Origin: Aliikangiella sp. G2MR2-5
GTDB taxonomy: Bacteria > Pseudomonadota > Gammaproteobacteria > Enterobacterales > Kangiellaceae
Direction: 5' to 3'
Assembly (NCBI RefSeq): GCF_015687155.1
Contig: NZ_JADPQF010000002.1
Coordinates: 248,001 to 312,000 of the forward strand
Length of the DNA stretch: 64,000 bases
This document shows, piece after piece, positions 1-9,494 of the stretch. The stretch's first letter is position 1. Each line of letters starts with the position of its first letter. Below the pieces are notes generated by a model, which was not told the origin of the DNA, searched no databases, and saw nothing but the letters and a program-made list of their open reading frames with translations. The position numbers were made by a program, and so were the translations under genes.

Positions 1-1087
1 ACAAAAAGCTGTCTATAGAGTCGATCAGCGTGTTCTCATCCAGTAGAATCAGAAATTCATCACCTCCGATTCGCGCAACAATATCAGACTCACGAAAACT
101 TTTGATTAATCGCTTGGCAAACTCTACCAGGTAATTATCTCCGGCAATATGACCAAACTGATCATTAACCTGCTTAAAGTCATCCAGATCAAGATAAACA
201 ATAGAGACCTGGTTATGCTTACGTTTGGCACGACTTAAGGCTGTTTCCAAGTGCTCATGCAAGCCAAAACGATTCATCAACCCGGTAAGCTGGTCGCGGA
301 CAGCCATTTCGCGAAGTTCTGCTTCCAGATTTTTACGGTCAGTAATATTCCTCGATATCCCCTCGACTCCGTCGAAACAGCCATCTTTATCGTAACGAGC
401 GAAAGCACTGGTGGCGACCCAAATGGTTGAGCCATCTCTCTTTCTGAGCATAGACTCAACTTCGACCGGCTTGCCGCCTCCTTGCATGATTTTGGTCAGT
501 GCCTCAGCACGTTGATGTGGCTCAGAATAAAATTGTGATAAAGGCTGGCCAATTACTTCCTTTTCATCGTAGCCTAAAATATCTGCCGAATATGGAGAAG
601 CCATAGTGATTAACCCATTGGCATCAGTTCGATAAAAGATACCGGGCATATTCTCGATAATTTTACGAAACTCACTTTCCGATTGCTTCAGTCGGTTAAG
701 TAGCATCTGTTGAAGGGTGATATCGCGTAAACTGCAAACAACACACTCATCACCATCGGTTGCAGTAAAAACATTAACTTTTAACTGGACAACCAGGCGC
801 TCCCCCTTTGCGTTAAGGATTTCTATCTCATATTCATTCGGAGGATTTTCGCCTCTGAGCCGCGCTCGATATCTTTCTTGAACTAACTCGACATACTCAC
901 TCGCCACATAGTCCTGAAATTGGCTCCCCATAACTTCAGAGCGCCGTCTTCCCAGAATGTTGAGAAAAGCCTGATTTACCAGTACAAATTTATCTCGCTT
1001 TACGACAAAGACACCATCCTGGATAGTCTCGATAGTCGTGGCGTAAAACTCTTCGTCAAAGTAATTCCCTGAGTAACTGTTGTCCAT
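1..1087 (-). CDS. PAS-PAS-GGDEF diguanylate cyclase, C-terminus beyond window
   Basis: I translated the minus strand from the ATG at 1087; the frame stays open to base 1, so the C-terminal end lies outside the window. Two PAS domains (about residues 15-130 and 135-255, ending in S-R-N-I-T-D) precede a GGDEF domain. The catalytic loop reads I-G-G-D-E-F, and an R-x-x-D product-inhibition site (R-E-S-D) sits five residues before it. No membrane segment is visible, so this is a cytoplasmic cyclase making c-di-GMP from GTP, probably controlled by a PAS ligand or redox cofactor. A C-terminal EAL domain cannot be excluded. The hemerythrin gene lies upstream on the same strand. Confidence 0.9.
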   Translation of the reverse strand, partial: MDNSYSGNYFDEEFYATTIETIQDGVFVVKRDKFVLVNQAFLNILGRRRSEVMGSQFQDYVASEYVELVQERYRARLRGENPPNEYEIEILNAKGERLVVQLKVNVFTATDGDECVVCSLRDITLQQMLLNRLKQSESEFRKIIENMPGIFYRTDANGLITMASPYSADILGYDEKEVIGQPLSQFYSEPHQRAEALTKIMQGGGKPVEVESMLRKRDGSTIWVATSAFARYDKDGCFDGVEGISRNITDRKNLEAELREMAVRDQLTGLMNRFGLHEHLETALSRAKRKHNQVSIVYLDLDDFKQVNDQFGHIAGDNYLVEFAKRLIKSFRESDIVARIGGDEFLILLDENTLIDSIDSFL

Positions 1088-1187
1088 TGATTACCATAGT
1101 ATGTCTTATTCTTTTTTATAGAGGGAATAATCTCATGACTAGATGGGAAGGTCCAGCGACACGGTTAAATTTTGTACCAGAGAGCTG

Positions 1188-1739
1188 TTAAATCTGGCAG
1201 TGTTTATTTTCATAGTCACCGAATTCAGCCAGCGCGGCATTGTACTTCTCAAACAAGAGCTCTCTTTCCATTCGCGCGTCTACTTCTTGCATTGCCTGTA
1301 GAACCTTTTCCTGAGCCACTTCGTCAAGACTCCTTTCAGCCATAGGATAAAGAATATTGTCTTCTTTAAAAATATGTTGTTCCAATAGTGCGCCGTACTC
1401 TTCCAGTCCGGAACATATTCCTTCAATACATCTTTCTTTAAGTCCTGACTTGATATTGTTAACCGCCTTTCTTGCTGACTCATGCTCATAAAGCATTTGT
1501 CCCACAGGATTGCAATGGGTTAGCACTCCAGGCTTATTAAGGGCTGAGAACAACAGCTCTTCTTCTTTGTAATGATGGTATGAATCGGTAAAATTTTCGA
1601 TAAACTCGATAACAAATTCCACCTGATGAGAAAATGTCTTCCACTCCATTAATCGAGCCTGTGATACAAGCTTTTTTGAATGCTGAATTACTGAAAGAAT
1701 TAAACAGTGTTCTTTTTTTAAATAATCACAAAGCTGCAT
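1188..1739 (-). CDS. Hemerythrin HHE-domain protein
   Basis: A 183-residue soluble protein with the hemerythrin helix pattern: H11 in an E-H pair, H55/H56 followed by E59-E61, H86 in Y-E-H-E, and H122 with E126 in Q-H-I-F-K-E-D. These fit a carboxylate-bridged di-iron site. Family members bind O2 or NO, or act in iron and oxidative-stress handling; which applies cannot be read from sequence. The gene lies between a PAS-GGDEF cyclase and an exported PilJ-type sensor on the same strand, so a role in redox or gas sensing linked to c-di-GMP is possible but is inference only. Confidence 0.85.
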   Translation of the reverse strand: MQLCDYLKKEHCLILSVIQHSKKLVSQARLMEWKTFSHQVEFVIEFIENFTDSYHHYKEEELLFSALNKPGVLTHCNPVGQMLYEHESARKAVNNIKSGLKERCIEGICSGLEEYGALLEQHIFKEDNILYPMAERSLDEVAQEKVLQAMQEVDARMERELLFEKYNAALAEFGDYENKHCQI

Positions 1740-1790
1740 CTACACGACCTCTACTGTCTATTATTTCTGCATTGGAACGGAAAAAGCCTT

Positions 1791-2576
1791 TCACGCCCCT
1801 AAAGTTTCTTGGTACAAACTGGTGACTCGATCCATGTCTCTAAGAAATCCTTCGGTAATGACTCTAATCACCCTTGGAACATATCGCTCAGTTCCAATAC
1901 CAACAAATTTGCCCTTGTAGAACTTCCATTGCTTTTCCACTTCCAGCAATGAAGACTTGATCTGATTAGAGTTTTCGTTAGAAGCAACCAGATAACGCAA
2001 CCCTTCATTAAATTCACTCACAGCGACATTAAAGGTCTCATGAACTTTAGCGTCTCTCAGTCCAACATAACTGGCAATATAGTAAAGCGCTATCCTTTGG
2101 GAAAGCATCCGCTGTCGCCCAGATATGTTGATTAATTCAGCACTTTTCTTAGCGGAAGATTCCTGCAAAGCAAGTACCAGCTGATGTGCAGTACCAAGCA
2201 ACTCATTACTAAGCTCCAGTACTTTTCGCGAGTTATCTTTACTGCGATTGTCCAAAACAAATTTTCTAAAATCAATCCACTTTCGCTGCAAAGATTGTTG
2301 GCGCTCTTTAATCGAAGGTGTCACTATTGAGTCTCTGAGATTGAAAAGGTTTTCTTCAAAGATCGCCATACTCTCATCAAGTTCAGCTTCGGCATCTTTA
2401 CTATTAATTCTATGGGTAATTAACAGATAGTTCTTTGCGATTCTCTGAGATAACATACGCTGTTGTCCCGCTTTATTGATCGACTCAGCCAGAGTCAGGA
2501 CTTTCGCTTCGCTAGTTGCAACGATAATATTGATTAATCCCAATAAAACTAAAATGGACAGCTTGTGGATATTCAT
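1791..2576 (-). CDS. Exported protein with two PilJ-type (type IV pili MCP N-terminal) sensor domains
   Basis: A 261-residue protein starting with a signal peptide or anchor (hydrophobic residues 6-20, possible cleavage after A-T-S-E-A). Two copies of the PilJ N-terminal motif Q-R-M-L-S-Q-R-I lie at residues 39-46 and 155-162, each at the start of an all-helical bundle of roughly 110 residues. These bundles resemble the nitrate-sensing domain of NarX/NIT type and form the periplasmic part of PilJ. Here no HAMP, kinase, MCP or GGDEF output follows, so it is a free-standing periplasmic sensor or binding protein that would need a partner. The start is the ATG that gives a proper signal sequence. 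Confidence 0.8.
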   Translation of the reverse strand: MNIHKLSILVLLGLINIIVATSEAKVLTLAESINKAGQQRMLSQRIAKNYLLITHRINSKDAEAELDESMAIFEENLFNLRDSIVTPSIKERQQSLQRKWIDFRKFVLDNRSKDNSRKVLELSNELLGTAHQLVLALQESSAKKSAELINISGRQRMLSQRIALYYIASYVGLRDAKVHETFNVAVSEFNEGLRYLVASNENSNQIKSSLLEVEKQWKFYKGKFVGIGTERYVPRVIRVITEGFLRDMDRVTSLYQETLGA

Positions 2577-2751
2577 AGTAATTCCTCCGGTTACTATTTG
2601 CGGAGGATTCTAATACTGCGAATTGAGTGTTAACTTGATCTGTCTCAAGTGATTTGTTGAATAAAAGATAAGCAATGAAAATATTCTCAAAACATGATGA
2701 TTGGCAGGATTTATAACGATTTTTTATCATGTCGTCGAGATAGCTATCAAC

Positions 2752-2775
2752 AAAAAGGCCCGCATAAAGCAGGCC
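2752..2775 (-). terminator. Terminator after greA
   Basis: On the minus strand a GGCCTGC / GCGGGCC stem (one U-G pair, 5-nt loop) is followed by a run of five T residues, just downstream of the greA stop. This fits a factor-independent end of the carA-carB-greA transcript. Confidence 0.75.
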
Positions 2776-2801
2776 TCTAATAAAAGTAGTTGACGAAAAA
2801 A

Positions 2802-3278
2802 TTAAATGTACTTAACTTCCAGCACTTCATATTCAACATCACCGCCAGGAGTTTTTACTACCACAACATCTCCTTCTTCCTTGCCAATCAAAGCTCTAGC
2901 GATCGGTGAGTTTACCGAAATTTTGTTTTGTTTTAAGTCAGCTTCATCATCGCCAACAATTTGATAACAAACTTCGTCTTCTGTATCGAGGTTCATCAAA
3001 TCTAAAGTAGACCCGAAAATAACCTTGCCGTTATTGGTAATGGTTGTTACATCAATAATTTGCGCACTTCCAAGCTTACCTTCTATTTCCTGAATTCGTC
3101 CTTCAATAAAACCTTGTTGCTCCCTTGCGGCGTGATACTCTGCATTTTCCTTCAAGTCGCCATGTTCGCGTGCTTCAGCAATAGCAGCTACAACCCTTGG
3201 ACGCTGAACTTGTTTAAGATCATTCAGTTCCGCTTTCAGTGCTTCCGCACCGGCTTTTGTCATAGGTGTCATGTTCAT
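2802..3278 (-). CDS. greA: Transcription elongation factor GreA
   Basis: 158 residues, the normal GreA length. The N-terminal coiled coil carries the acidic tip region ([14 protein letters not shown], about residues 36-49) that enters the RNA polymerase secondary channel and stimulates cleavage of backtracked RNA. The C-terminal FKBP-like domain ends in V-V-K-T-P-G-G-D. It lies 15 bp after carB on the same strand, the usual carA-carB-greA arrangement in gammaproteobacteria, and is followed by a hairpin terminator. Confidence 0.98.
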   Translation of the reverse strand: MNMTPMTKAGAEALKAELNDLKQVQRPRVVAAIAEAREHGDLKENAEYHAAREQQGFIEGRIQEIEGKLGSAQIIDVTTITNNGKVIFGSTLDLMNLDTEDEVCYQIVGDDEADLKQNKISVNSPIARALIGKEEGDVVVVKTPGGDVEYEVLEVKYI

Positions 3279-3293
3279 CTTTAATAAACCCTA

Positions 3294-6200
3294 CTATTTA
3301 ATTCTCTTGTGCAATTCTTGCACTGAAACGACTTTTTGTCTTGTTTGATGGCGAACAGCTTTCGCTGTAGCCAAGCCTCCAGCCAGTGTTGTCGAATAGG
3401 CCACTTTGTATTGAAGTGCTGAACGACGGATCTGGAATGAATCGGCTACCGCTTGCTTACCTTCGGTAGTATTAACAATATAATCGATCTCATCATTCTT
3501 AATCATATCAACCAGATGAGGGCGCCCTTCATAAACCTTGTTCACTCGCTGACAGAACACTCCTTCTTTAATTAAAGTCGAAGCAGAACCGCCTGTCGCC
3601 AGAATCTCAAAACCGCATTCAATAAGAGCTTTCGCAGTTTCCGGCAGTTTCGCTTTATCACTCTCTTTCACACTCAAAATTGCCTTGCCACCACGAGGTG
3701 CCTGAGAGCCTCCGCCCAACTGAGCTTTATAATAGGCTTCACCAAACGAATCTCCAACCCCCATCGCTTCACCGGTGGATTTCATTTCCGGTCCAAGAAT
3801 AGGATCTGAGCCCGGGAATTTGTTGAATGGGAAAACCGGCTCTTTAACGGTAAAGAAATCACTTGAAACAGGTTTGGTAACACCTTGTTCTTTCAAAGAC
3901 CTGCCAGCCATTACACTTGCCGCTATTTTGGCTAGAGGGCGCGCAGTAGCTTTGGAAACAAATGGGACAGTTCGCGATGCTCTTGGATTAACTTCAAGCA
4001 CATAAATTTCTTCGCCCTGAATAGCAAACTGAGTATTCATCAAACCACGAACACCGAGCTCTTTGGCCATAGCTTCAATTTGCTCCACCAGGCGAGTCTG
4101 GATTTCCTGACTCAAAGTATGTGGAGGAATACAGCAGGCCGAATCACCAGAGTGAACACCCGCTTGCTCGATATGCTCCATTATGCCGCCAATGATTACC
4201 GTTTCACCGTCATAAATGGCATCAACATCAACTTCAATTGCATCGTCCAGGAATCGATCCAGTAATACCGGAGACTCATTGGAAACAGAAACGGCATCAT
4301 TCATATAACGACGCAATTCGTCTTCATTAAATACAATTTCCATAGCTCGTCCACCTAGAACATAGGAAGGGCGAACAACTAATGGATATCCGATTTCTTC
4401 AGCCAGACGTACACCGTCTCTGGCATTGGTCGCAGTACGATTAGGAGGCTGTTTCAATCCAAGCTTTTCAATAGCTCGCTGAAATCTTTCTCTGTCTTCA
4501 GAGCGGTCAATAGCATCAGGAGAGGTTCCAATAATTGGTACTCCCGCAGCTTCAAGCTCGCGAGCCAGTTTTAGCGGAGTTTGTCCTCCGTACTGAACAA
4601 TTACCCCTTTCGGTTTTTCTTTATTGACTATTTCAAGAACATCTTCAAGGGTAACTGGCTCAAAATATAGCCGGTCAGAAGTATCATAATCTGTTGATAC
4701 TGTTTCCGGGTTGCAGTTAACCATGATAGTTTCATAGCCATCATCACGCATAGCGAATGCCGCATGTACACAACAATAATCGAACTCTATCCCCTGGCCA
4801 ATTCGGTTAGGACCACCACCGAGGATCAAAATCTTTTCTCTATCGCTAGGTTCGGCTTCACATTCTTCATCATAAGTCGAATACATGTAAGCGGTATCCG
4901 TCGCAAACTCTGCAGCACAGGTGTCGACACGTTTATAAACCGGATATAAATCCAGTTTGTGGCGGATACGACGCATTTCTTTTTCTGAAATATGTAACAG
5001 GCTAGACAGTCGTCTGTCAGAAAATCCTTTTCGCTTCATTAAACGTAAAGTCGCTTTATCCAGATCGCCAACACTCAGTTTGCTAAAGTCCTTCTCAAGT
5101 TTCACCAGCTCTTCTATTTGCACAAGAAACCAGGGATCAATCGATGTAATCTGGAAAACTTCCTCAACCGAATAGTTTTGGCGGAAAGCGTCAGCAAGAT
5201 AATAAATTCGTTCGGCTCCAGGAACCTGGAGTCGTTGGTGCAACCAGGCTTTCCAGCCCTCTCTTTTAGGATCCAGTAATGGATCAAAGCCATCTGCACC
5301 GGTTTCCAGTCCGCGCAGCGCTTTTTGCATTGATTCCTGAAAATTGCGACCAATGGCCATAACTTCACCGACCGATTTCATCTGAGTGGTCAATGTATCG
5401 TCACAATTCGGAAACTTCTCAAAATTAAAACGTGGAATCTTGGTTACCACATAATCAATCGATGGCTCAAAGGAGGCAGGCGTTCGTCCACCGGTGATGT
5501 CATTCTGAAGCTCATCCAGGGTATAGCCAACTGCTAGCTTCGCCGCAATTTTTGCAATAGGGAATCCTGTTGCTTTTGAGGCAAGAGCTGATGAACGAGA
5601 AACTCGAGGATTCATTTCAATGACGATCATGCGCCCATTTTCGGGATTAACCGAAAACTGAACATTCGAGCCTCCAGTTTCAACGCCTATCTCGCGTAGT
5701 ACCGCCAAAGAAGCGTTTCGCATAATTTGATATTCTTTGTCGGTCAGTGTTTGAGCTGGTGCAACAGTAATTGAATCTCCAGTATGCACTCCCATAGGGT
5801 CAAGATTTTCAATAGAGCAAACAATAATGCAGTTGTCATTCTTGTCACGAACAACTTCCATTTCATACTCTTTCCATCCGATCAGTGATTCATCAATCAG
5901 AAGCTCAGTAGTCGGTGACAGATCCAGACCGCGGTTACATATTTCTTCAAACTCTTCGCGGTTGTAAGCAATTCCTCCACCAGTTCCTCCCATAGTAAAA
6001 GAAGGACGGATAATACAAGGAAAGCCAACTTCATCGAGAACTTTATAGGCATCTTCCATCGAGTGGGCAATCCCAGCTCTCGGCATATCTAGCCCTATCT
6101 TTCTCATCGCTTCTGCAAATTGCTCACGATCTTCAGCTTTGTCGATCGCTTCCCGGGTCGCGCCTATCATTTCAACCTGGTGTATTTCAAGAACACCTCT

Positions 6201-6512
6201 AGATGCCAGGTCAAGCGCACAGTTCAGTGCTGTTTGTCCGCCCATAGTCGGCAAAATTGCATCAGGTTTTTCTTTTTCGATAATTTTGGCGACCACTTCC
6301 CAATGAAGCGGCTCAATATAAGTTGCGTCGGCCATTTCCGGATCGGTCATGATCGTCGCCGGATTCGAGTTAACAAGAATAACTCGATACCCTTCTTCTT
6401 TTAATGCTTTACATGCTTGCGCGCCAGAGTAGTCAAACTCACAAGCCTGACCTATGATGATGGGACCAGCGCCTAGAATTAAGATACTTTCAATGTCGTT
6501 ACGTTTTGGCAT
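3294..6512 (-). CDS. carB: Carbamoyl-phosphate synthase large subunit
   Basis: 1072 residues, full length for CarB. The two homologous ATP-grasp halves are both present (first with M-G-G-T-G-G-G-I and [12 protein letters not shown], second with [10 protein letters not shown] and [11 protein letters not shown]). A central oligomerisation domain and a C-terminal MGS-like allosteric domain (from about residue 935) complete it. It makes carbamoyl phosphate from bicarbonate, ATP and ammonia channelled from CarA, feeding arginine and pyrimidine synthesis; pyrE is also in this window. It lies 71 bp after carA and 15 bp before greA. Confidence 0.99.
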   Translation of the reverse strand: MPKRNDIESILILGAGPIIIGQACEFDYSGAQACKALKEEGYRVILVNSNPATIMTDPEMADATYIEPLHWEVVAKIIEKEKPDAILPTMGGQTALNCALDLASRGVLEIHQVEMIGATREAIDKAEDREQFAEAMRKIGLDMPRAGIAHSMEDAYKVLDEVGFPCIIRPSFTMGGTGGGIAYNREEFEEICNRGLDLSPTTELLIDESLIGWKEYEMEVVRDKNDNCIIVCSIENLDPMGVHTGDSITVAPAQTLTDKEYQIMRNASLAVLREIGVETGGSNVQFSVNPENGRMIVIEMNPRVSRSSALASKATGFPIAKIAAKLAVGYTLDELQNDITGGRTPASFEPSIDYVVTKIPRFNFEKFPNCDDTLTTQMKSVGEVMAIGRNFQESMQKALRGLETGADGFDPLLDPKREGWKAWLHQRLQVPGAERIYYLADAFRQNYSVEEVFQITSIDPWFLVQIEELVKLEKDFSKLSVGDLDKATLRLMKRKGFSDRRLSSLLHISEKEMRRIRHKLDLYPVYKRVDTCAAEFATDTAYMYSTYDEECEAEPSDREKILILGGGPNRIGQGIEFDYCCVHAAFAMRDDGYETIMVNCNPETVSTDYDTSDRLYFEPVTLEDVLEIVNKEKPKGVIVQYGGQTPLKLARELEAAGVPIIGTSPDAIDRSEDRERFQRAIEKLGLKQPPNRTATNARDGVRLAEEIGYPLVVRPSYVLGGRAMEIVFNEDELRRYMNDAVSVSNESPVLLDRFLDDAIEVDVDAIYDGETVIIGGIMEHIEQAGVHSGDSACCIPPHTLSQEIQTRLVEQIEAMAKELGVRGLMNTQFAIQGEEIYVLEVNPRASRTVPFVSKATARPLAKIAASVMAGRSLKEQGVTKPVSSDFFTVKEPVFPFNKFPGSDPILGPEMKSTGEAMGVGDSFGEAYYKAQLGGGSQAPRGGKAILSVKESDKAKLPETAKALIECGFEILATGGSASTLIKEGVFCQRVNKVYEGRPHLVDMIKNDEIDYIVNTTEGKQAVADSFQIRRSALQYKVAYSTTLAGGLATAKAVRHQTRQKVVSVQELHKRIK

Positions 6513-6583
6513 TCAATATTACCGTATTAGTCGTTACTCGGTGGACTTAAATTAACAGAGGTAGTTAGCCTACCCAATTTTAT

Positions 6584-7738
6584 TTACTTTGCGGCTCGCT
6601 CGCTCAACTGCATAATAAATTTATCAAACAGTGGCGCTACATCGTGAGGCCCGGGGCTCGCTTCAGGATGTCCCTGAAAACTAAATGCAGCCCTGTCAGT
6701 AAACTCAATTCCTTGCAAACTGCCATCAAAAAGCGACTTATGAGTGACTTTTATGTTCGATGGCAATGTTGTTTCATCGATAGCAAAACCATGGTTCTGA
6801 CTGGTAATCATTACTTTTTTACTTTCTACATCCTCAACCGGATGGTTTGCGCCGTGATGACCAAACTTCATTTTAAGTGACTTAGCGCCTGCAGCTATGG
6901 ACAATAGCTGATGACCCAGACAAATACCAAAAATAGGAAGGTCTGTTTTCAAGAAGTTTTGAATTGCTTCAATCGCATAATCACAAGGCTCTGGATCCCC
7001 TGGTCCATTGGACAGGAAAATTCCATCAGGATCCATTTCCAGTACTTTTTCCGCTGGCGTTTGAGCAGGAACTACGGTCAAGCGGCAACCTCTCTCAGCG
7101 AGCATCCTCAAGATATTCTTCTTCACACCGAAATCATAAGCGACTACATGAAACTTAATGTCATCATCGGATATTTGGCGGTGTCCTTCACCTAAGGTCC
7201 AGACTCCTTCCTTCCACTCATATTGCTCATCGGTGGTCACTTCTTTGGCAAGATCCATTCCCTTTAAACCAGCGAAGCCTTTCGCTTTTTCAAGAGCCTG
7301 CTCTTCGTTCACACCTTCTCCAGCAATAATACAACCAGAAAGTGCACCTTTATTACGTAGAATTCGTGTTAAACGACGAGTATCAATGTCGGCGATGCCG
7401 ACGACATTTTTACTGACTAAATACTCGCTCAGTGACATTTCGCTTCGCCAGTTACTTGCCACTAGTGGCAAGTCACGGATGATCAATCCAGCCGCCCAGA
7501 TTTGATCAGACTCTTCGTCTTCAGAGTTGATCCCTGTATTTCCTATATGTGGATAGGTCAACGTAATCATTTGACGTGCATAGGAAGGATCAGTCAAAAT
7601 TTCCTGATAGCCGGTCATTGAAGTGTTAAACACAACTTCACCAACCGACTCACCATCAGCACCGATAGAGGTGCCGTGAAAAATACTTCCGTCTTCGAGA
7701 ACCAGAATTGCAGGTTTAGACATCATTGGATTGTGCAA
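6584..7738 (-). CDS. carA: Carbamoyl-phosphate synthase small subunit (glutamine amidotransferase)
   Basis: 384 residues. The C-terminal class I glutamine amidotransferase domain has the nucleophile elbow G-I-C-L-G-H-Q and the G-H-P-E-A-S catalytic His-Glu pair. The N-terminal domain starts [12 protein letters not shown], typical of CarA. The frame opens with a TTG at 7738 that has a strong GGAGG five bases upstream; an ATG at 7726 fits the family N-terminus slightly better but lies about 17 bases from that site. The TTG is preferred on the ribosome-binding evidence. It supplies ammonia to CarB. Confidence 0.97.
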   Translation of the reverse strand: MHNPMMSKPAILVLEDGSIFHGTSIGADGESVGEVVFNTSMTGYQEILTDPSYARQMITLTYPHIGNTGINSEDEESDQIWAAGLIIRDLPLVASNWRSEMSLSEYLVSKNVVGIADIDTRRLTRILRNKGALSGCIIAGEGVNEEQALEKAKGFAGLKGMDLAKEVTTDEQYEWKEGVWTLGEGHRQISDDDIKFHVVAYDFGVKKNILRMLAERGCRLTVVPAQTPAEKVLEMDPDGIFLSNGPGDPEPCDYAIEAIQNFLKTDLPIFGICLGHQLLSIAAGAKSLKMKFGHHGANHPVEDVESKKVMITSQNHGFAIDETTLPSNIKVTHKSLFDGSLQGIEFTDRAAFSFQGHPEASPGPHDVAPLFDKFIMQLSERAAK

Positions 7739-7922
7739 GATAGCCTCCGGCTAAAACAGATACTAAAAAGCGGAAAAGTATGATGATCTCTTCCGCTTTT
7801 GATATGAATTTCGCAATTTGTCCGCGACCGCGGCAAATTCTGGGTATTCTACGCGATCAAGGCAGGCTTTGTCTATTGACAGAAACAAAAATTGAGCTGA
7901 ATTATTAGGAAAAATCAATAAT

Positions 7923-7950
7923 AAAAAACCGCCTGAACAGGCGGTTTTTA
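7923..7950 (-). terminator. Hairpin terminator after tRNA-Leu
   Basis: A perfect 8-bp stem ACCGCCTG / CAGGCGGT with a 2-nt loop is flanked by A and T runs on both sides. It lies just past the 3' end of the minus-strand tRNA and would end the tpiA-secG-tRNA transcript; it could act in both directions. Confidence 0.8.
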
Positions 7951-7954
7951 TAGA

Positions 7955-8040
7955 TGGTGCCGAAGGCCGGACTTGAACCGGCACGACCGATGGTCACTAC
8001 CCCCTCAAGATAGCGTGTCTACCAATTCCACCACTTCGGC
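7955..8040 (-). tRNA. tRNA-Leu (anticodon GAG)
   Basis: An 86-nt class II tRNA. The acceptor stem GCCGAAG / CTTCGGC is perfect, followed by A and an encoded CCA. The D-loop has GGTAGACACG, the anticodon stem CTATC / GGTAG frames a loop with GAG, there is a long variable arm, and the T-loop is GTTCAAGTC. It lies directly after secG, as leucine tRNA does in E. coli and many relatives. Confidence 0.97.
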
Positions 8041-8074
8041 AAATTCGTAAATACGATACTCAGGATACTGGCAA

Positions 8075-8569
8075 TTAGTTGTTGCCGTCTTCCTTATCTT
8101 TTACTTCTTCTTTAGTCTCTTCTGCAGCTTTAGTAGTATCTTCGGAAAGCTTCTTAGCTTCAGCTTCCAATTTTTCAACCGCTTCGCTCTCTGATACCGA
8201 TTCAGTTTTCTTTTCAGCCATTGGCGCCACTTCTGATTCAATACCACCTTGCTCCACAGGCAATTGAGATTCGATGCTTTTTTCTGCAGTTTGTTCTTCG
8301 ACAACCGGGGCTGTATCCAGAACTGCATCTTTAGCTTCATCGCCAGTCGAATTCATATAGCTAATTCCAAGAGCAATAGCAAAGAACAGAATAGCTAAAA
8401 TAGTCGTGGTTTTAGTCAATACATTTCCTGAACCTGCGGCTCCGAAAACAGTATTTGCACCACCAGCACCAAAGGACGCGCCCATCTCGGCACCTTTGCC
8501 TTGCTGCAATAAAATAATTCCGATCAAAGCAATCGAAACAACCAAATAGATAATTAATATAATTTCCAT
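8075..8569 (-). CDS. secG: Protein-export membrane protein SecG
   Basis: 164 residues. The first ~95 residues are classic SecG: a TM helix, the loop L-L-Q-Q-G-K-G-A-E-M-G-A-S-F-G, and a second TM helix. It is the third subunit of the SecYEG translocon. The remaining ~70 residues form a long, highly charged Glu/Lys-rich low-complexity tail, longer than in the ~110-residue E. coli protein. The gene begins 3 bp after tpiA and ends 34 bp before tRNA-Leu. Confidence 0.96.
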   Translation of the reverse strand: MEIILIIYLVVSIALIGIILLQQGKGAEMGASFGAGGANTVFGAAGSGNVLTKTTTILAILFFAIALGISYMNSTGDEAKDAVLDTAPVVEEQTAEKSIESQLPVEQGGIESEVAPMAEKKTESVSESEAVEKLEAEAKKLSEDTTKAAEETKEEVKDKEDGNN

Positions 8570-8572
8570 CGT

Positions 8573-9334
8573 TTATCCTGCAAAAGAATAAATCGTTAAA
8601 AAGTCTTCAGCTTTCAACGAAGCTCCACCAATAAGTCCGCCATCAATATCATTTTGTGATAACAACTCATCAGCATTGGCAGCATTCATGCTACCACCAT
8701 ACAAAATCTGAATCCCGTCTGCAATTTCAGGATTATATTCAGCTAACCAGCGACGAAGTTCAAAATGGACTTCCTGAGCCTGCTCTGGAGTTGCGGTCCT
8801 TCCAGTTCCAATAGCCCAAATTGGTTCATAAGCAATAGCAGCATCTGAGAAAGCTTCTATTCCTACTTCATCAATAACAGCTTTAACTTGAGTTTGCAGC
8901 ACTTCAAGGGTCACCCCTTGCTCTCTTTGCTCCAAAGATTCGCCGATACATAATATGGGCGTTATCCCATTTTTCAAAGCAGCAGCGAACTTCTTTGCTA
9001 CTCTTGCATCATCATCTGCGAACATTTCTCTTCTTTCTGAATGACCAACCAGTAAATAATCCACCTGATAGTCCTTCAGCATAGAGACACTTACCTCTCC
9101 GGTAAACGCTCCATTGCTTTCCCAATGCCCATCCTGCGCCCCCAACTTGATGTGGGTATTGGCAGTTAGCTTGCCAATATCGGCCAAGTGGACCAAAGGT
9201 ACACAAATAAGCAGTTCAGCTCCTTCTTTTGGCAATGAATCAGCAATAACATTGCTTGCCAGTTGAATCGCCTCACTCCTGGAAGTATTCATTTTCCAGT
9301 TACCGGCTATAAGCTTCTTTCTCAAGTTACTCAT
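8573..9334 (-). CDS. tpiA: Triosephosphate isomerase
   Basis: 253 residues, normal length. It has the N-W-K-M-N substrate lysine motif near the start, G-H-S-E-R-R with the catalytic His, A-Y-E-P-I-W-A-I-G-T-G with the catalytic Glu and flexible loop, and the phosphate-binding Y-G-G-S. It interconverts dihydroxyacetone phosphate and glyceraldehyde 3-phosphate. It heads the tpiA-secG-tRNA-Leu unit, an order seen in Pseudomonas and relatives downstream of glmM; here glmM lies about 35 kb away. Confidence 0.98.
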   Translation of the reverse strand: MSNLRKKLIAGNWKMNTSRSEAIQLASNVIADSLPKEGAELLICVPLVHLADIGKLTANTHIKLGAQDGHWESNGAFTGEVSVSMLKDYQVDYLLVGHSERREMFADDDARVAKKFAAALKNGITPILCIGESLEQREQGVTLEVLQTQVKAVIDEVGIEAFSDAAIAYEPIWAIGTGRTATPEQAQEVHFELRRWLAEYNPEIADGIQILYGGSMNAANADELLSQNDIDGGLIGGASLKAEDFLTIYSFAG

Positions 9335-9437
9335 TCAACACTTCGAAGGTTAATTACTCAACAAGATGGCCCTCGACAATAAAGGAACCACCGAAAAGGG
9401 CGCAAATCTTACCTGACATATTTCAGATATACAAGAG

Positions 9438-9477
9438 AAAAGCCGGTAAGAATCAAGAATATTTGCAATTTACCGGC
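9438..9477 (-). terminator. Terminator after the GGDEF-EAL gene
   Basis: The perfect 8-bp stem GCCGGTAA / TTACCGGC with a 20-nt loop is followed on the minus strand by TTTTCTC. It lies 17 bp after the stop of the GGDEF-EAL gene. Confidence 0.65.
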
Positions 9478-9494
9478 AGGTTGGTTTTAGCAGG

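Noticed and set aside
7739-7920. ArgR operator upstream of carA
   Set aside because: Only weak TGAAT half-sites (near 7804 and 7898); no paired box at proper spacing.
7763-7984. 73-codon minus-strand ORF before carA
   Set aside because: It overlaps the tRNA-Leu 3' end and its terminator.
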